DNA from: an uncultured Lachnospiraceae bacterium
GTDB lineage: Bacteria > Bacillota > Clostridia > Lachnospirales > Lachnospiraceae
Reading direction: 5' to 3'
DNA: 44,509 nucleotides
Assembly (NCBI GenBank): GCA_934359535.1
Contig: CAKRLN010000001.1
Span: 1-44,509, forward strand
Shown in pieces: positions 8,199 to 15,765 of the stretch (the stretch's first letter is position 1; every line of letters starts with the position of its first letter). A program made the translations under genes and the position numbers. Under the pieces are notes generated by a model, which saw nothing but the letters and a program-made list of their open reading frames with translations, made no database searches and was not told the DNA's origin.

Positions 8199-9074
8199 AT
8201 GTCAGTAAAAATTGGACGAAATGATCCCTGCTGGTGTGGCAGCGGCAGAAAATATAAGGCATGCCACCAGAATTTTGATGAAAGAATTGCAAAAGCTGCT
8301 GCGGAGGGCCATAAGGTTCCATCTCATGAGATCATAAAAACACCAGATCAGATTGCAGGAATCAAGGAAAGTGCGAAAATCAACGTTGCAGTGTTAGATT
8401 ATATTGAGGAGCACATTCATGCAGGAATGGCAACTTCTGAGATTGATAAGATTGTTTATGATATGACAACATCCATGGGTGGAATTCCGGCACCACTCAA
8501 TTATGAGGGATATCCATACAGTGTATGCACTTCCGTGAATGATCAGGTATGTCATGGATTTCCATCCGACGATGTTATTTTAAAGGATGGGGATATTGTA
8601 AATGTAGATTGTTCTACGATTTTAAACGGATACTTTTCTGATTCATCAAGAATGTTCTGCATCGGCGAGGTAAGTCCGGAAAAGAAAAAGCTTGTCGAAG
8701 TCACAAGGGAATGTGTGGAGCTTGGGTTAAAGGAAGTAAAGCCATGGGGCTATTTAGGTGATATGGGGCAGGCAGTCCATGACCATGCTTTTGCAAACGG
8801 TTATACGGTCGTTCGTGAGATCGGAGGACATGGGGTTGGCCTGGAATTCCATGAAGATCCATGGGTTGGCTATAATACAAAGCGCGGAACGGATATGTTA
8901 ATGGTTCCAGGAATGATTTTTACAATTGAGCCGATGGTAAACATGGGAAAACCGGATATCTTTGTTGATGAGGCAAATAACTGGGAAGTATACACCGACG
9001 ACGGACTTCCTTCCGCACAGTGGGAGATCATGGTGCTTGTAACAGAGGATGGAGCAGAAGTATTGTCCTGGTAG
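8199..9074 (+). CDS. map: Type I methionine aminopeptidase with N-terminal SEC-C zinc motif
   Basis: This 291-residue cytosolic metalloprotease removes the initiator Met from nascent proteins. Residues 5-25 form an SEC-C zinc-binding motif (GRNDPCWCGSGRKYKACH), known from SecA tails and from a subset of clostridial MetAPs, where it probably mediates ribosome binding. The pita-bread catalytic domain follows. Metal ligands are visible as the Asp of VNVDCS and the Asp of GYFSDSS, the His in GGHGVG, the Glu in FTIEPM, and a final Glu in the QWEIMVLVTEDG block. Length fits the SEC-C subgroup. The start has only a weak purine-rich site (AGAAGAG). The next gene begins 7 bases after the stop. Confidence 0.95.
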   Translation: MSVKIGRNDPCWCGSGRKYKACHQNFDERIAKAAAEGHKVPSHEIIKTPDQIAGIKESAKINVAVLDYIEEHIHAGMATSEIDKIVYDMTTSMGGIPAPLNYEGYPYSVCTSVNDQVCHGFPSDDVILKDGDIVNVDCSTILNGYFSDSSRMFCIGEVSPEKKKLVEVTRECVELGLKEVKPWGYLGDMGQAVHDHAFANGYTVVREIGGHGVGLEFHEDPWVGYNTKRGTDMLMVPGMIFTIEPMVNMGKPDIFVDEANNWEVYTDDGLPSAQWEIMVLVTEDGAEVLSW

Positions 9075-9081
9075 GAGGAGT

Positions 9082-9852
9082 ATGAGCAAGTCGAATAAGA
9101 AGATGGAAAATGGCGCAAAGCTCCGGCTTATTATGATCGCAGCGGTGATCATTGTGGCGGTAGTCTATGGAAGTGTTTTCTATCTGAACCATTATTATCA
9201 TGCCACGCAGAAAGCACAGGATGCCATGCGTGGCACTTCTGTTGTTATGGTAGAAAAGGAAGACACGTATTATAAATTTTCCCCAGACGGGGAAACAGAC
9301 AGCGGGATTATTTTTTATCCAGGAGGAAAGGTCGAAGAGACTGCATATGCACCGCTTATGGAGCAGCTTGCAGAGGCGGGCTATGAGGTGTATCTGATGC
9401 GGATGCCATTTCGGCTTGCGGTGTTTGACATGGATGCAGCAGACCAGGTTGCCGGCAAAGAGAAGACGGTCAAACGCTGGTATCTGATGGGTCATTCCCT
9501 AGGAGGAGCGATGGCGGCTTCCTATGCGGCAAAGCATACCGATGAGTTCTGTGGTCTTGCACTGCTTGGGGCATACAGTACAGCAGATCTTACGGATTCA
9601 AGGCTTTCGGTGCTTAGTATATACGGAAGCGAGGATGGTGTTTTGAACCGCAGAAAATATGAAAAATACAAAAAAAATCTGCCGGAGAATTACACGGAAT
9701 ATGTGATCGAAGGGGGCAACCATGCGGGCTATGGCAATTATGGAGAACAGAAGGGGGACGGATGTGCAGCAATCTCGGATAAGGAACAAAAGCAGCAGGT
9801 TGTTGATCAGGTGATCGCAAAATGGGGAGGAAAAAATGGAGCAGGAAATTGA
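9082..9852 (+). CDS. Membrane-anchored alpha/beta hydrolase
   Basis: The 256-residue protein has an N-terminal transmembrane helix (about residues 13-37) that would place the catalytic domain outside the membrane. The fold is shown by FYPGGKVE (oxyanion-region strand), the nucleophile elbow GHSLGG with Ser139, an Asp candidate in YGSEDGVL and the His in EGGNHAGYGNYG. This matches the Abhydrolase_5/dienelactone hydrolase-like group. The substrate is unknown. AGGAGGAG lies directly before ATG 9082. Its end overlaps the CYTH gene by 17 bases, suggesting one transcript with map. Confidence 0.88.
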   Translation: MSKSNKKMENGAKLRLIMIAAVIIVAVVYGSVFYLNHYYHATQKAQDAMRGTSVVMVEKEDTYYKFSPDGETDSGIIFYPGGKVEETAYAPLMEQLAEAGYEVYLMRMPFRLAVFDMDAADQVAGKEKTVKRWYLMGHSLGGAMAASYAAKHTDEFCGLALLGAYSTADLTDSRLSVLSIYGSEDGVLNRRKYEKYKKNLPENYTEYVIEGGNHAGYGNYGEQKGDGCAAISDKEQKQQVVDQVIAKWGGKNGAGN

Positions 9853-10318
9853 ACGCAAATTTCAGATGGATGGATTCCCAAAGGGGCTTATCTGTCTGCG
9901 CCAGGCAGACATCAGACAGGGATATTTAAGTGTAGAACCAGAGATCCGCATTCATAAGGCAATTGACCACGCATCCGGCAAAACAGATTACCGGCTGACA
10001 GTAAAAGGCAATGGAACGTTGTCGCGGACGGAGATTAAGACGGATGTGGAGAAGCAGTTTTATGAACAAACAGTACAGTTTTTAGGCCTTCCGATGATTA
10101 AAAAGGATTATCGTGCCTATGAACTGGATGGATACATACTGGAGGTCTGTCTTGTTGATGCAGGAACACCGTGGGAGTTTTGCTATGGGGAGATTGAATT
10201 TAAAAATGAGGAGGAAGCGTATGCGTTCTCCCCAAAGCCATGGTTTGGCAGGGAGATCACAGACGATTCCTCCTGTAAAATGAAAAATTACTGGAAACGT
10301 ACAAGATTGGAGAATTAA
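9836..10318 (+). CDS. CYTH domain protein (triphosphate tunnel metalloenzyme)
   Basis: The 160-residue protein begins with the diagnostic E-x-E-x-K motif (E-I-E-R-K, residues 4-8) and retains other acidic and basic strands of the eight-stranded tunnel, for example R.TVKG and EIEF. CYTH proteins bind triphosphates with Mg2+. Small bacterial members are inorganic triphosphatases or thiamine-triphosphatase-like; class IV adenylate cyclase activity is another possibility. GGGGAGG lies 4 bases before ATG 9836, inside the upstream hydrolase gene. The stop shares its bases with that of the opposing DUF4317 gene (TTAA, 10315-10318). Confidence 0.88.
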   Translation: MEQEIERKFQMDGFPKGLICLRQADIRQGYLSVEPEIRIHKAIDHASGKTDYRLTVKGNGTLSRTEIKTDVEKQFYEQTVQFLGLPMIKKDYRAYELDGYILEVCLVDAGTPWEFCYGEIEFKNEEEAYAFSPKPWFGREITDDSSCKMKNYWKRTRLEN

Positions 10319-11601
10319 ACGGTTGTATTGACGCCGTTTATTGCAGCATGCTCATTTTCCTCCATTGGGATAACAAGGCAGCGTTTGCCCCCGATTTCCT
10401 GGGAATGGATCTGGGATGCTTTTTCCGGTTTGACACGAAGAATGACATCATAGGTTTTTACCTCAGCTTCATAGCTGTCAAGCGCTTCAGATTTTTCGGT
10501 AAGTTCCGACGCAGCTTCGTTTAACTGCGTCGTTTTTTCTTCTAACTGCTTTGTCAGGACGTTGACCTGATCCTGTAACTCAATTTTTTCCATAACAACA
10601 GCATGCTGTTCGATTGCTTTGGAATCAATGACGTTGCTTGCAACAGGCGGCTTGTCTCCGAAGGTTTCTGTGAGATTCTTTCCTATGCGGTTCGCTTTAT
10701 CCTCTGGAATATCGCTTTCCTCAAGGAGTTTTCCGACAACAGTCTGGTCAAGCAGGAACTGTTCATCGGAATCTTCGTGAACAACTTCATATTCTTCAAT
10801 CATGTCACTCAGGTTCTGCTGGATATTGACAAGCAGGTTTTCCGTGTGCTCATCCTCGGCACCGAGAACGTTACGGACAATGGCATGAAATGCCATTTTC
10901 TGTTCGGTTGCGGTACGTGCCGGGTCACAGCCGAGACCGTTTGCCATAAATTCAGAATGAGGCTCCTTGGTATTTTTTGTGTAGAATAAGGCAGAATGGA
11001 TATCTGTGCTGCGGTCATTGAATGCTGGGAATAAAAAGGCAGTTTCCGGGGCACCGACAACCCAGTCGCGGATGCGCGGTCCAATGCGCTTCTCCTCTTC
11101 CAGATAACCAAGTCCAGGCTTGGATAATGCAACCGGGCAGATTGCACAGATCAGGTAATCGTAGACTTCTTCGGATTCATCGAGATCGTCATTGTCGGTT
11201 GTCCTTGTCATGACGTCATAGGTGTCGTGATAAAGCAGGATCAGATAGTTGCCGGCATGGTCATAGGTGTCGATGATCAGGTCATAGTAGGTGTCGAGCA
11301 ACGTCTCATCTTCAAGCTTACTGTCACGCAGTGCCATAAGGATCTGCTGTCTTCCACCGACTTCTTCCTCCTCAAGTGGGAAGGAGAGGTCGAGAAGATT
11401 GTTGCCAAGTGTTCCGGAAAGTGCTTTATTTGCAATTTCAAGATACTTGTGGTATTCCTCCTCCTCTAAATTTAAAAATTTCCCACCAAATTTGCAGATT
11501 TTATTATGATTGCCATCCACGTAGCAGCCGGTCAGCTGTGTGAAGGTGGCGTCATCCTTTTTAAAACGGCGTTTTAATTCCAGGACTTCTTTTTTGTTCA
11601 T
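10315..11601 (-). CDS. DUF4317 family protein
   Basis: The 428-residue soluble protein matches the DUF4317 family common in Lachnospiraceae and related Clostridia, recognisable from the N-terminus MNKKEVLELKRRFKKDD and conserved stretches GCYVDGN and LPVxxF-like FLFPAFNDRSTDI. No catalytic motif is evident. Residues 330-385 form a coiled coil rich in Glu, Gln and Leu, and the C-terminus is a short beta-rich tail. It has its own promoter and faces the CYTH gene, sharing stop-codon bases with no room for a terminator. Function is unknown. Confidence 0.85.
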   Translation of the reverse strand: MNKKEVLELKRRFKKDDATFTQLTGCYVDGNHNKICKFGGKFLNLEEEEYHKYLEIANKALSGTLGNNLLDLSFPLEEEEVGGRQQILMALRDSKLEDETLLDTYYDLIIDTYDHAGNYLILLYHDTYDVMTRTTDNDDLDESEEVYDYLICAICPVALSKPGLGYLEEEKRIGPRIRDWVVGAPETAFLFPAFNDRSTDIHSALFYTKNTKEPHSEFMANGLGCDPARTATEQKMAFHAIVRNVLGAEDEHTENLLVNIQQNLSDMIEEYEVVHEDSDEQFLLDQTVVGKLLEESDIPEDKANRIGKNLTETFGDKPPVASNVIDSKAIEQHAVVMEKIELQDQVNVLTKQLEEKTTQLNEAASELTEKSEALDSYEAEVKTYDVILRVKPEKASQIHSQEIGGKRCLVIPMEENEHAAINGVNTTV

Positions 11602-11673
11602 ATGTCATAGGCCTCCCGTAAAAAATATGTTCTGTAACGATTCTAAGGGAATTAAAATAGCTACGTATTTTTT

Positions 11674-11703
11674 ATTATATCATTAGAAACAAGCGGACGT
11701 CCA
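11674..11703 (-). promoter_or_regulatory. Promoter for the DUF4317 gene
   Basis: On the minus strand, TGGACG (11703-11698) is followed after 18 bases by a perfect TATAAT (11679-11674). It lies about 75 bases upstream of the DUF4317 start, in the divergent region shared with the GTPase-NYN gene. Confidence 0.6.
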
Positions 11704-11780
11704 GCAACAGCGCATTGCTATTTTGGGAATTTCAAGGTAACATAAGGTAATAACATAAGTATGGCGGTGGATAGGAAACT

Positions 11781-14453
11781 ATGAAAAAACTGGTAATTGG
11801 AATACTGGCACATGTGGATGCCGGAAAAACAACGCTTTCTGAGGCACTTTTATATAAGACAGGGCAGATTCGTTCTCTTGGAAGAGTTGACCATAAGGAT
11901 GCGTTTTTGGATACGAATGAACTTGAACGGGAGCGCGGTATTACGATTTTTTCAAAACAGGCGCGTATTGTGATCGATGACATGGAGATTACACTTTTAG
12001 ACACGCCGGGACATGTGGATTTTTCGGCGGAAATGGAACGGACGCTTCAGGTGCTGGATTATGCGGTGCTTGTGATCAGCGGGACAGATGGTGTGCAGGG
12101 ACATACAAGGACGCTCTGGCGGCTGCTTTCGCATTATCAGGTTCCGGTATTTTTATTTGTTAATAAAATGGATCTTGCAGGAGCTGACCGGGGCAGTGTG
12201 CAGGCGGCACTTGAACGGGAGCTTTCTGATGGGTGCGTGGACTTCTCCAGCGGACAGGATACGGAAGTTTTTTATGATAAGCTTGCGATGTGCAGCGAAC
12301 CGATGCTTGAGAGCTTTATGGATACGCAGAGCATTGAAGGAGAGCTGATTGCGCAGGCTGTGGCAGAACGTAAGGTGTTCCCATGCTTCTACGGGTCTGC
12401 GCTTAAGCTTGACGGTATAAAAGAGCTGCTTTTGGGGTTAAGCACGTATGCCTTACAGCCGGAATATGGGAAGGAATTCGGGGCGCGTGTATACAAGATC
12501 GGAAGGGACACACAGGGAAGCAGGCTGACTTATCTTAAGGTGACCGGTGGGGCGCTTATGGTCAAGGAGCGTATTGCTTATGGAGAAAAGATAGAAAAAG
12601 CAGATCAGATCCGCATCTATTCCGGGGACAAATATGAGCTTACCGACCGTGTACAGGCGGGAGAAGTCTGTGCAGTAACCGGGCTTACCGCTACTTATCC
12701 GGGACAGGGGCTTGGCGCAGAAACAGAAGACGAGATTCCTGTGTTAGAGCCGGTATTAAATTACCAGATCATTGTTCCAAAGGAGATCAATCCGGCAGAA
12801 CTGTATGGAAAACTGAAGCAGTTAGAGGAAGAGGACCCGCAGCTTCACATTCTCTGGAATGAAAAGCTTCGCGAGATCCATGCCCAGATGATGGGACAGG
12901 TACAGATTGAGATCCTGACGAAGCTGATCAAGGAACGTTTCGGAGTGACTGTCGTGTTTGGACAGGGAAGCATTGTATACAAGGAGACGATCGCAAAGCC
13001 AGTGGAAGGAGTCGGACATTTTGAACCGCTCCGTCATTATGCAGAGGTGCATCTTCTCATGGAACCGGGAGAGCCGGGGAGCGGGATACAGGTAAGCTCA
13101 GCATGCAGTGAAGACGTTCTGGATTTAAACTGGCAGAGGCTGATTCTTACGCATATTGAGGAATGTGAGCATCCGGGGATTCTGACCGGAGCCGGGATTA
13201 CAGATATCAAGTTTACGATTTTAACAGGAAGGGCACATGTAAAGCATACCGAGGGTGGTGACTTCCGGCAGGCAACCTACCGTGCGATCCGGCAGGGATT
13301 AAAATCGACCGAAAATGTGCTGCTTGAGCCGGTGTATGCGTTTGCGCTGACGGTTCCGGCAGAGACAGTCGGACGGGCAATGTCGGATATCCGGCTTCGT
13401 TTTGGGCAATGCGAAGCACCGGAATATGAGACTGGAGCAGATGGCGATATGGCGGTTTTGACTGGAACTGCACCAGTTTCTACGATGCAGGATTATATGT
13501 CGGAGGTACATTCCTATACGAAAGGAAAGGGAAGCCTGACACTGACTTTGCAGGGCTATGATGTGTGTCATAATTCCGAGGAGGTCATTGCTGCGGCAGG
13601 TTACGACAGTGAAGCCGATACCGACCGTCCGACAGGCTCGGTATTCTGCGCACATGGTGGCGGCTTTCTTGTGCCTTGGGATCAGGTTCCGAAATATATG
13701 CATCTTCCGTATGCTTACCATCCAGAGAAAGAAAAGAAGGACACGGACGGATTTTCTTATGAGACAGAGGGGGTAAGCTTTGGCGCAGGAAATGGGTTCG
13801 GGCATGCCACGAAAAAACCGGAAGCTGCTACGAATTCATGGGAGCTTGACAAGGAGCTTCAAGCGATCTATGCAAGGGAATTTGGTATGAGTAAGGATGA
13901 TATGCTCGATCAGGAACGGAAAAAGTGGCGGAAAAAGAAGGAAGCAGATGGAATGTCTGGTGTCCGGAAACCAAAGCATGACAAGCAGGGAAATGTTATT
14001 TATCCAACGAAGGAGCCACAGGAAGAGTATCTGATTGTGGACGGCTATAATATCATTTTTGCGTGGGAGGAATTAAAGGAGCTTTCGAAGGTAAACATCG
14101 ATTCTGCAAGGGGAAAGCTTCTTGATGAGCTTGGAAGTTATCAGGGTTACCGAAAATGTCATGTAATTGTTGTCTTTGATGCCTATAAAGCAAAGGGGCA
14201 TCCGGAATCCTTTGAAAAGTATCATGACATTGAGGTGGTATATACGAAAACAGACCAGACTGCGGATGCCTATATCGAAAAGCTGGTACATGAGATCGGA
14301 AGAAAAAATCGTGTGACGGTTGCAACGAATGATGGGCTGGAGCAGCTTACGGTAATGTCACAGGGAGCACTTAGGATGAGTGCCGCCAATTTGAAGGAAG
14401 AGCTTATGCGCACTTCGCGCGAGATCTATGAGGAGTATATGAGAAAACAATGA
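11781..14453 (+). CDS. Ribosomal-protection-type GTPase fused to a YacP/Rae1-like NYN nuclease domain
   Basis: This 890-residue protein has two parts. Residues 1 to about 660 follow the EF-G/TetM layout: G1 AHVDAGKT (10-17), G2 RGIT (52-55), G3 DTPGH (74-78), G4 NKMD (128-131) and G5 GSA, then domains II to V. This class binds the ribosome near the A site. A charged linker (about 690-745) leads to a NYN domain from residue 748, with VDGYN (Asp754), TADAYIEKL and ATNDGLEQL. Those are landmarks of YacP/Rae1, the Bacillus A-site mRNA endonuclease. A G-protein that places a nuclease on ribosomes is an inference. Automatic pipelines would probably call it tetracycline resistance, but the C-terminus and araR-linked context argue otherwise. 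Its stop overlaps araR (ATGA). Confidence 0.9.
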   Translation: MKKLVIGILAHVDAGKTTLSEALLYKTGQIRSLGRVDHKDAFLDTNELERERGITIFSKQARIVIDDMEITLLDTPGHVDFSAEMERTLQVLDYAVLVISGTDGVQGHTRTLWRLLSHYQVPVFLFVNKMDLAGADRGSVQAALERELSDGCVDFSSGQDTEVFYDKLAMCSEPMLESFMDTQSIEGELIAQAVAERKVFPCFYGSALKLDGIKELLLGLSTYALQPEYGKEFGARVYKIGRDTQGSRLTYLKVTGGALMVKERIAYGEKIEKADQIRIYSGDKYELTDRVQAGEVCAVTGLTATYPGQGLGAETEDEIPVLEPVLNYQIIVPKEINPAELYGKLKQLEEEDPQLHILWNEKLREIHAQMMGQVQIEILTKLIKERFGVTVVFGQGSIVYKETIAKPVEGVGHFEPLRHYAEVHLLMEPGEPGSGIQVSSACSEDVLDLNWQRLILTHIEECEHPGILTGAGITDIKFTILTGRAHVKHTEGGDFRQATYRAIRQGLKSTENVLLEPVYAFALTVPAETVGRAMSDIRLRFGQCEAPEYETGADGDMAVLTGTAPVSTMQDYMSEVHSYTKGKGSLTLTLQGYDVCHNSEEVIAAAGYDSEADTDRPTGSVFCAHGGGFLVPWDQVPKYMHLPYAYHPEKEKKDTDGFSYETEGVSFGAGNGFGHATKKPEAATNSWELDKELQAIYAREFGMSKDDMLDQERKKWRKKKEADGMSGVRKPKHDKQGNVIYPTKEPQEEYLIVDGYNIIFAWEELKELSKVNIDSARGKLLDELGSYQGYRKCHVIVVFDAYKAKGHPESFEKYHDIEVVYTKTDQTADAYIEKLVHEIGRKNRVTVATNDGLEQLTVMSQGALRMSAANLKEELMRTSREIYEEYMRKQ

Positions 14454-15562
14454 GAAAGGAACCAAAATATTATCGTCTGATGGAGGACATTAAGGCGCAG
14501 ATCCAGAAGAAAACACTTACCGCAGGCATGAAGATCCCGTCAGAGAACGATTATGCAAGGAAATATGAGATCAGCAGACAGACCGTAAGAAAAGCGATCG
14601 CTGAGCTTACCGAGGCAGGGTATCTGTACGCGGAGCACGGGAGAGGAACGTTTGTGTCCGAGCGCGTGAAGCATACAAAAACATCGAAAAACATTGCGGT
14701 TGTCACAACGTATCTGTCCGACTATATTTTTCCGCGCGTCATTCAGGGCATCGACCGCGTGCTTACAGCAAATGGCTACAGCATTATTTTAAAGACAACT
14801 GGGAACTCAAGGGCGGCGGAGGCACGCTGCATCGAGGAGCTTTTGTCGAAGGATATCGATGGCATGATCATTGAACCAAGTAAAAGCCAGATTTCCTGTA
14901 AGCATACAAGCCTTTATGAACAGATGGATGAATATGATATTCCTTATGTGTTTATTCAGGGCTGCTTTGCACAGATGATGAAAAAGCCGTATGTTCTGAT
15001 GGATGATGTACAGGGAGGGTATCTGATTACGAAATACCTGATCACGATGGGACACCGCAGGATTGCAGGGGTTTTTAAGGCAGATGATATTCAGGGGAGA
15101 AACCGGCACAAGGGTTATGTACATGCGCTGCAGGAGGCAGGTATTCTCTATGATCCGGATTATGTTGTATGGTTTTACACGGAGGACAGGGAGATCAAGC
15201 CACGCGATGCGATTGCAGATTATATGAGCAGTGGAGTGCTGCTTGATGCGGTTGTCTGCTACAATGACCAGATCGCAGTCGAGGTCATCCGTTCTTTACA
15301 GGAGCATGGAATGCTTGTGCCACGCGATATATCGGTCACTGGCTTTGACAATTCGCTTCTTGCTAAAAACAACCGAATCCGGATTACAAGTGTTTCCCAC
15401 CCACAGGAGCAGCTTGGAATTATGGCAGCAGAGCTTCTGTTAAAGCTGATCCGGAAGGAGAAGCTTGCGGTAGAAGATACGCAGATTCTGATCGAACCGG
15501 AGGTTGTCGTGCGGGATTCTACACTCGAACGGTCGGAAAACGAATATGGAACGCCTGGATGA
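14450..15562 (+). CDS. araR: Arabinose-responsive repressor AraR (GntR HTH plus LacI-type sensor domain)
   Basis: The 370-residue protein has a GntR-type winged helix at residues 1-70 (IPSENDYARKYEISRQTVRKAI, then H-G-R-G-T-F-V), joined to a periplasmic-binding-like effector domain of the LacI/GalR type (NIAVVTTYLSDYIFP...GYSIIL...D-G-M-I-I-E-P; later SVTGFDNS). This pairing is the AraR architecture, in which L-arabinose releases the repressor from operators. The gene sits 200 bases upstream of araA, and palindromes close to the known AraR box lie between. Its ATG overlaps the stop of the GTPase-NYN gene by 4 bases, so it is probably translated from that message. Autoregulation through the first palindrome is possible. 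Confidence 0.92.
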   Translation: MRKEPKYYRLMEDIKAQIQKKTLTAGMKIPSENDYARKYEISRQTVRKAIAELTEAGYLYAEHGRGTFVSERVKHTKTSKNIAVVTTYLSDYIFPRVIQGIDRVLTANGYSIILKTTGNSRAAEARCIEELLSKDIDGMIIEPSKSQISCKHTSLYEQMDEYDIPYVFIQGCFAQMMKKPYVLMDDVQGGYLITKYLITMGHRRIAGVFKADDIQGRNRHKGYVHALQEAGILYDPDYVVWFYTEDREIKPRDAIADYMSSGVLLDAVVCYNDQIAVEVIRSLQEHGMLVPRDISVTGFDNSLLAKNNRIRITSVSHPQEQLGIMAAELLLKLIRKEKLAVEDTQILIEPEVVVRDSTLERSENEYGTPG

Positions 15563-15590
15563 TAACGGCCATGCCGGGGGCAGACTGAAA

Positions 15591-15630
15591 ATAACTTGTA
15601 TGTTTTTAGAGGTAAGAACATACAAGTTAT
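15591..15630 (+). promoter_or_regulatory. Upstream AraR operator-like inverted repeat (possible araR terminator)
   Basis: ATAACTTGTATGTT (15591-15604) and AACATACAAGTTAT (15617-15630) are perfect 14-base inverted repeats around a 12-base centre. Each carries the ACTTGTA half-site seen again at the araA promoter. The run of Ts just after the repeat means it could also end the araR transcript. Both roles can coexist. Confidence 0.65.
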
Positions 15631-15690
15631 TTTTATGCAAGGAAACGTTAAATCTAGGAAAAAACAATGAAAAAATCGGAAAAGAAAAAC

Positions 15691-15723
15691 AACTTGTACG
15701 TACAAATATACAAGTTATATAAT
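15691..15723 (+). promoter_or_regulatory. araA promoter overlapped by an AraR operator
   Basis: ACTTGTACGTACAAAT (15692-15707) contains the perfect palindrome TTGTACGTACAA and is close to the AraR box described in Bacillus subtilis. A second half-site, TATACAAGTTAT, follows at 15708-15719. TTGTAC (15694-15699) and TATAAT (15718-15723), 18 bases apart, form the likely promoter. A bound repressor would cover both elements. araA starts 43 bases downstream. Confidence 0.75.
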
Positions 15724-15765
15724 AGTAACAGAAAATAAAGCTAGGAAAGGCAAGGGAGAAGGAAA

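Noticed and set aside
11781..14453. Tetracycline resistance gene tet(M)/tet(O)
   Set aside because: The GTPase part belongs to the class, but the protein is about 250 residues longer, carries a NYN domain, and has no mobile context. Calling it a resistance gene would be unsupported.
15591..15640. Simple araR terminator only
   Set aside because: The hairpin could terminate, but its arms carry the same half-site as the araA operator, so an operator role cannot be left out. Kept as dual purpose.
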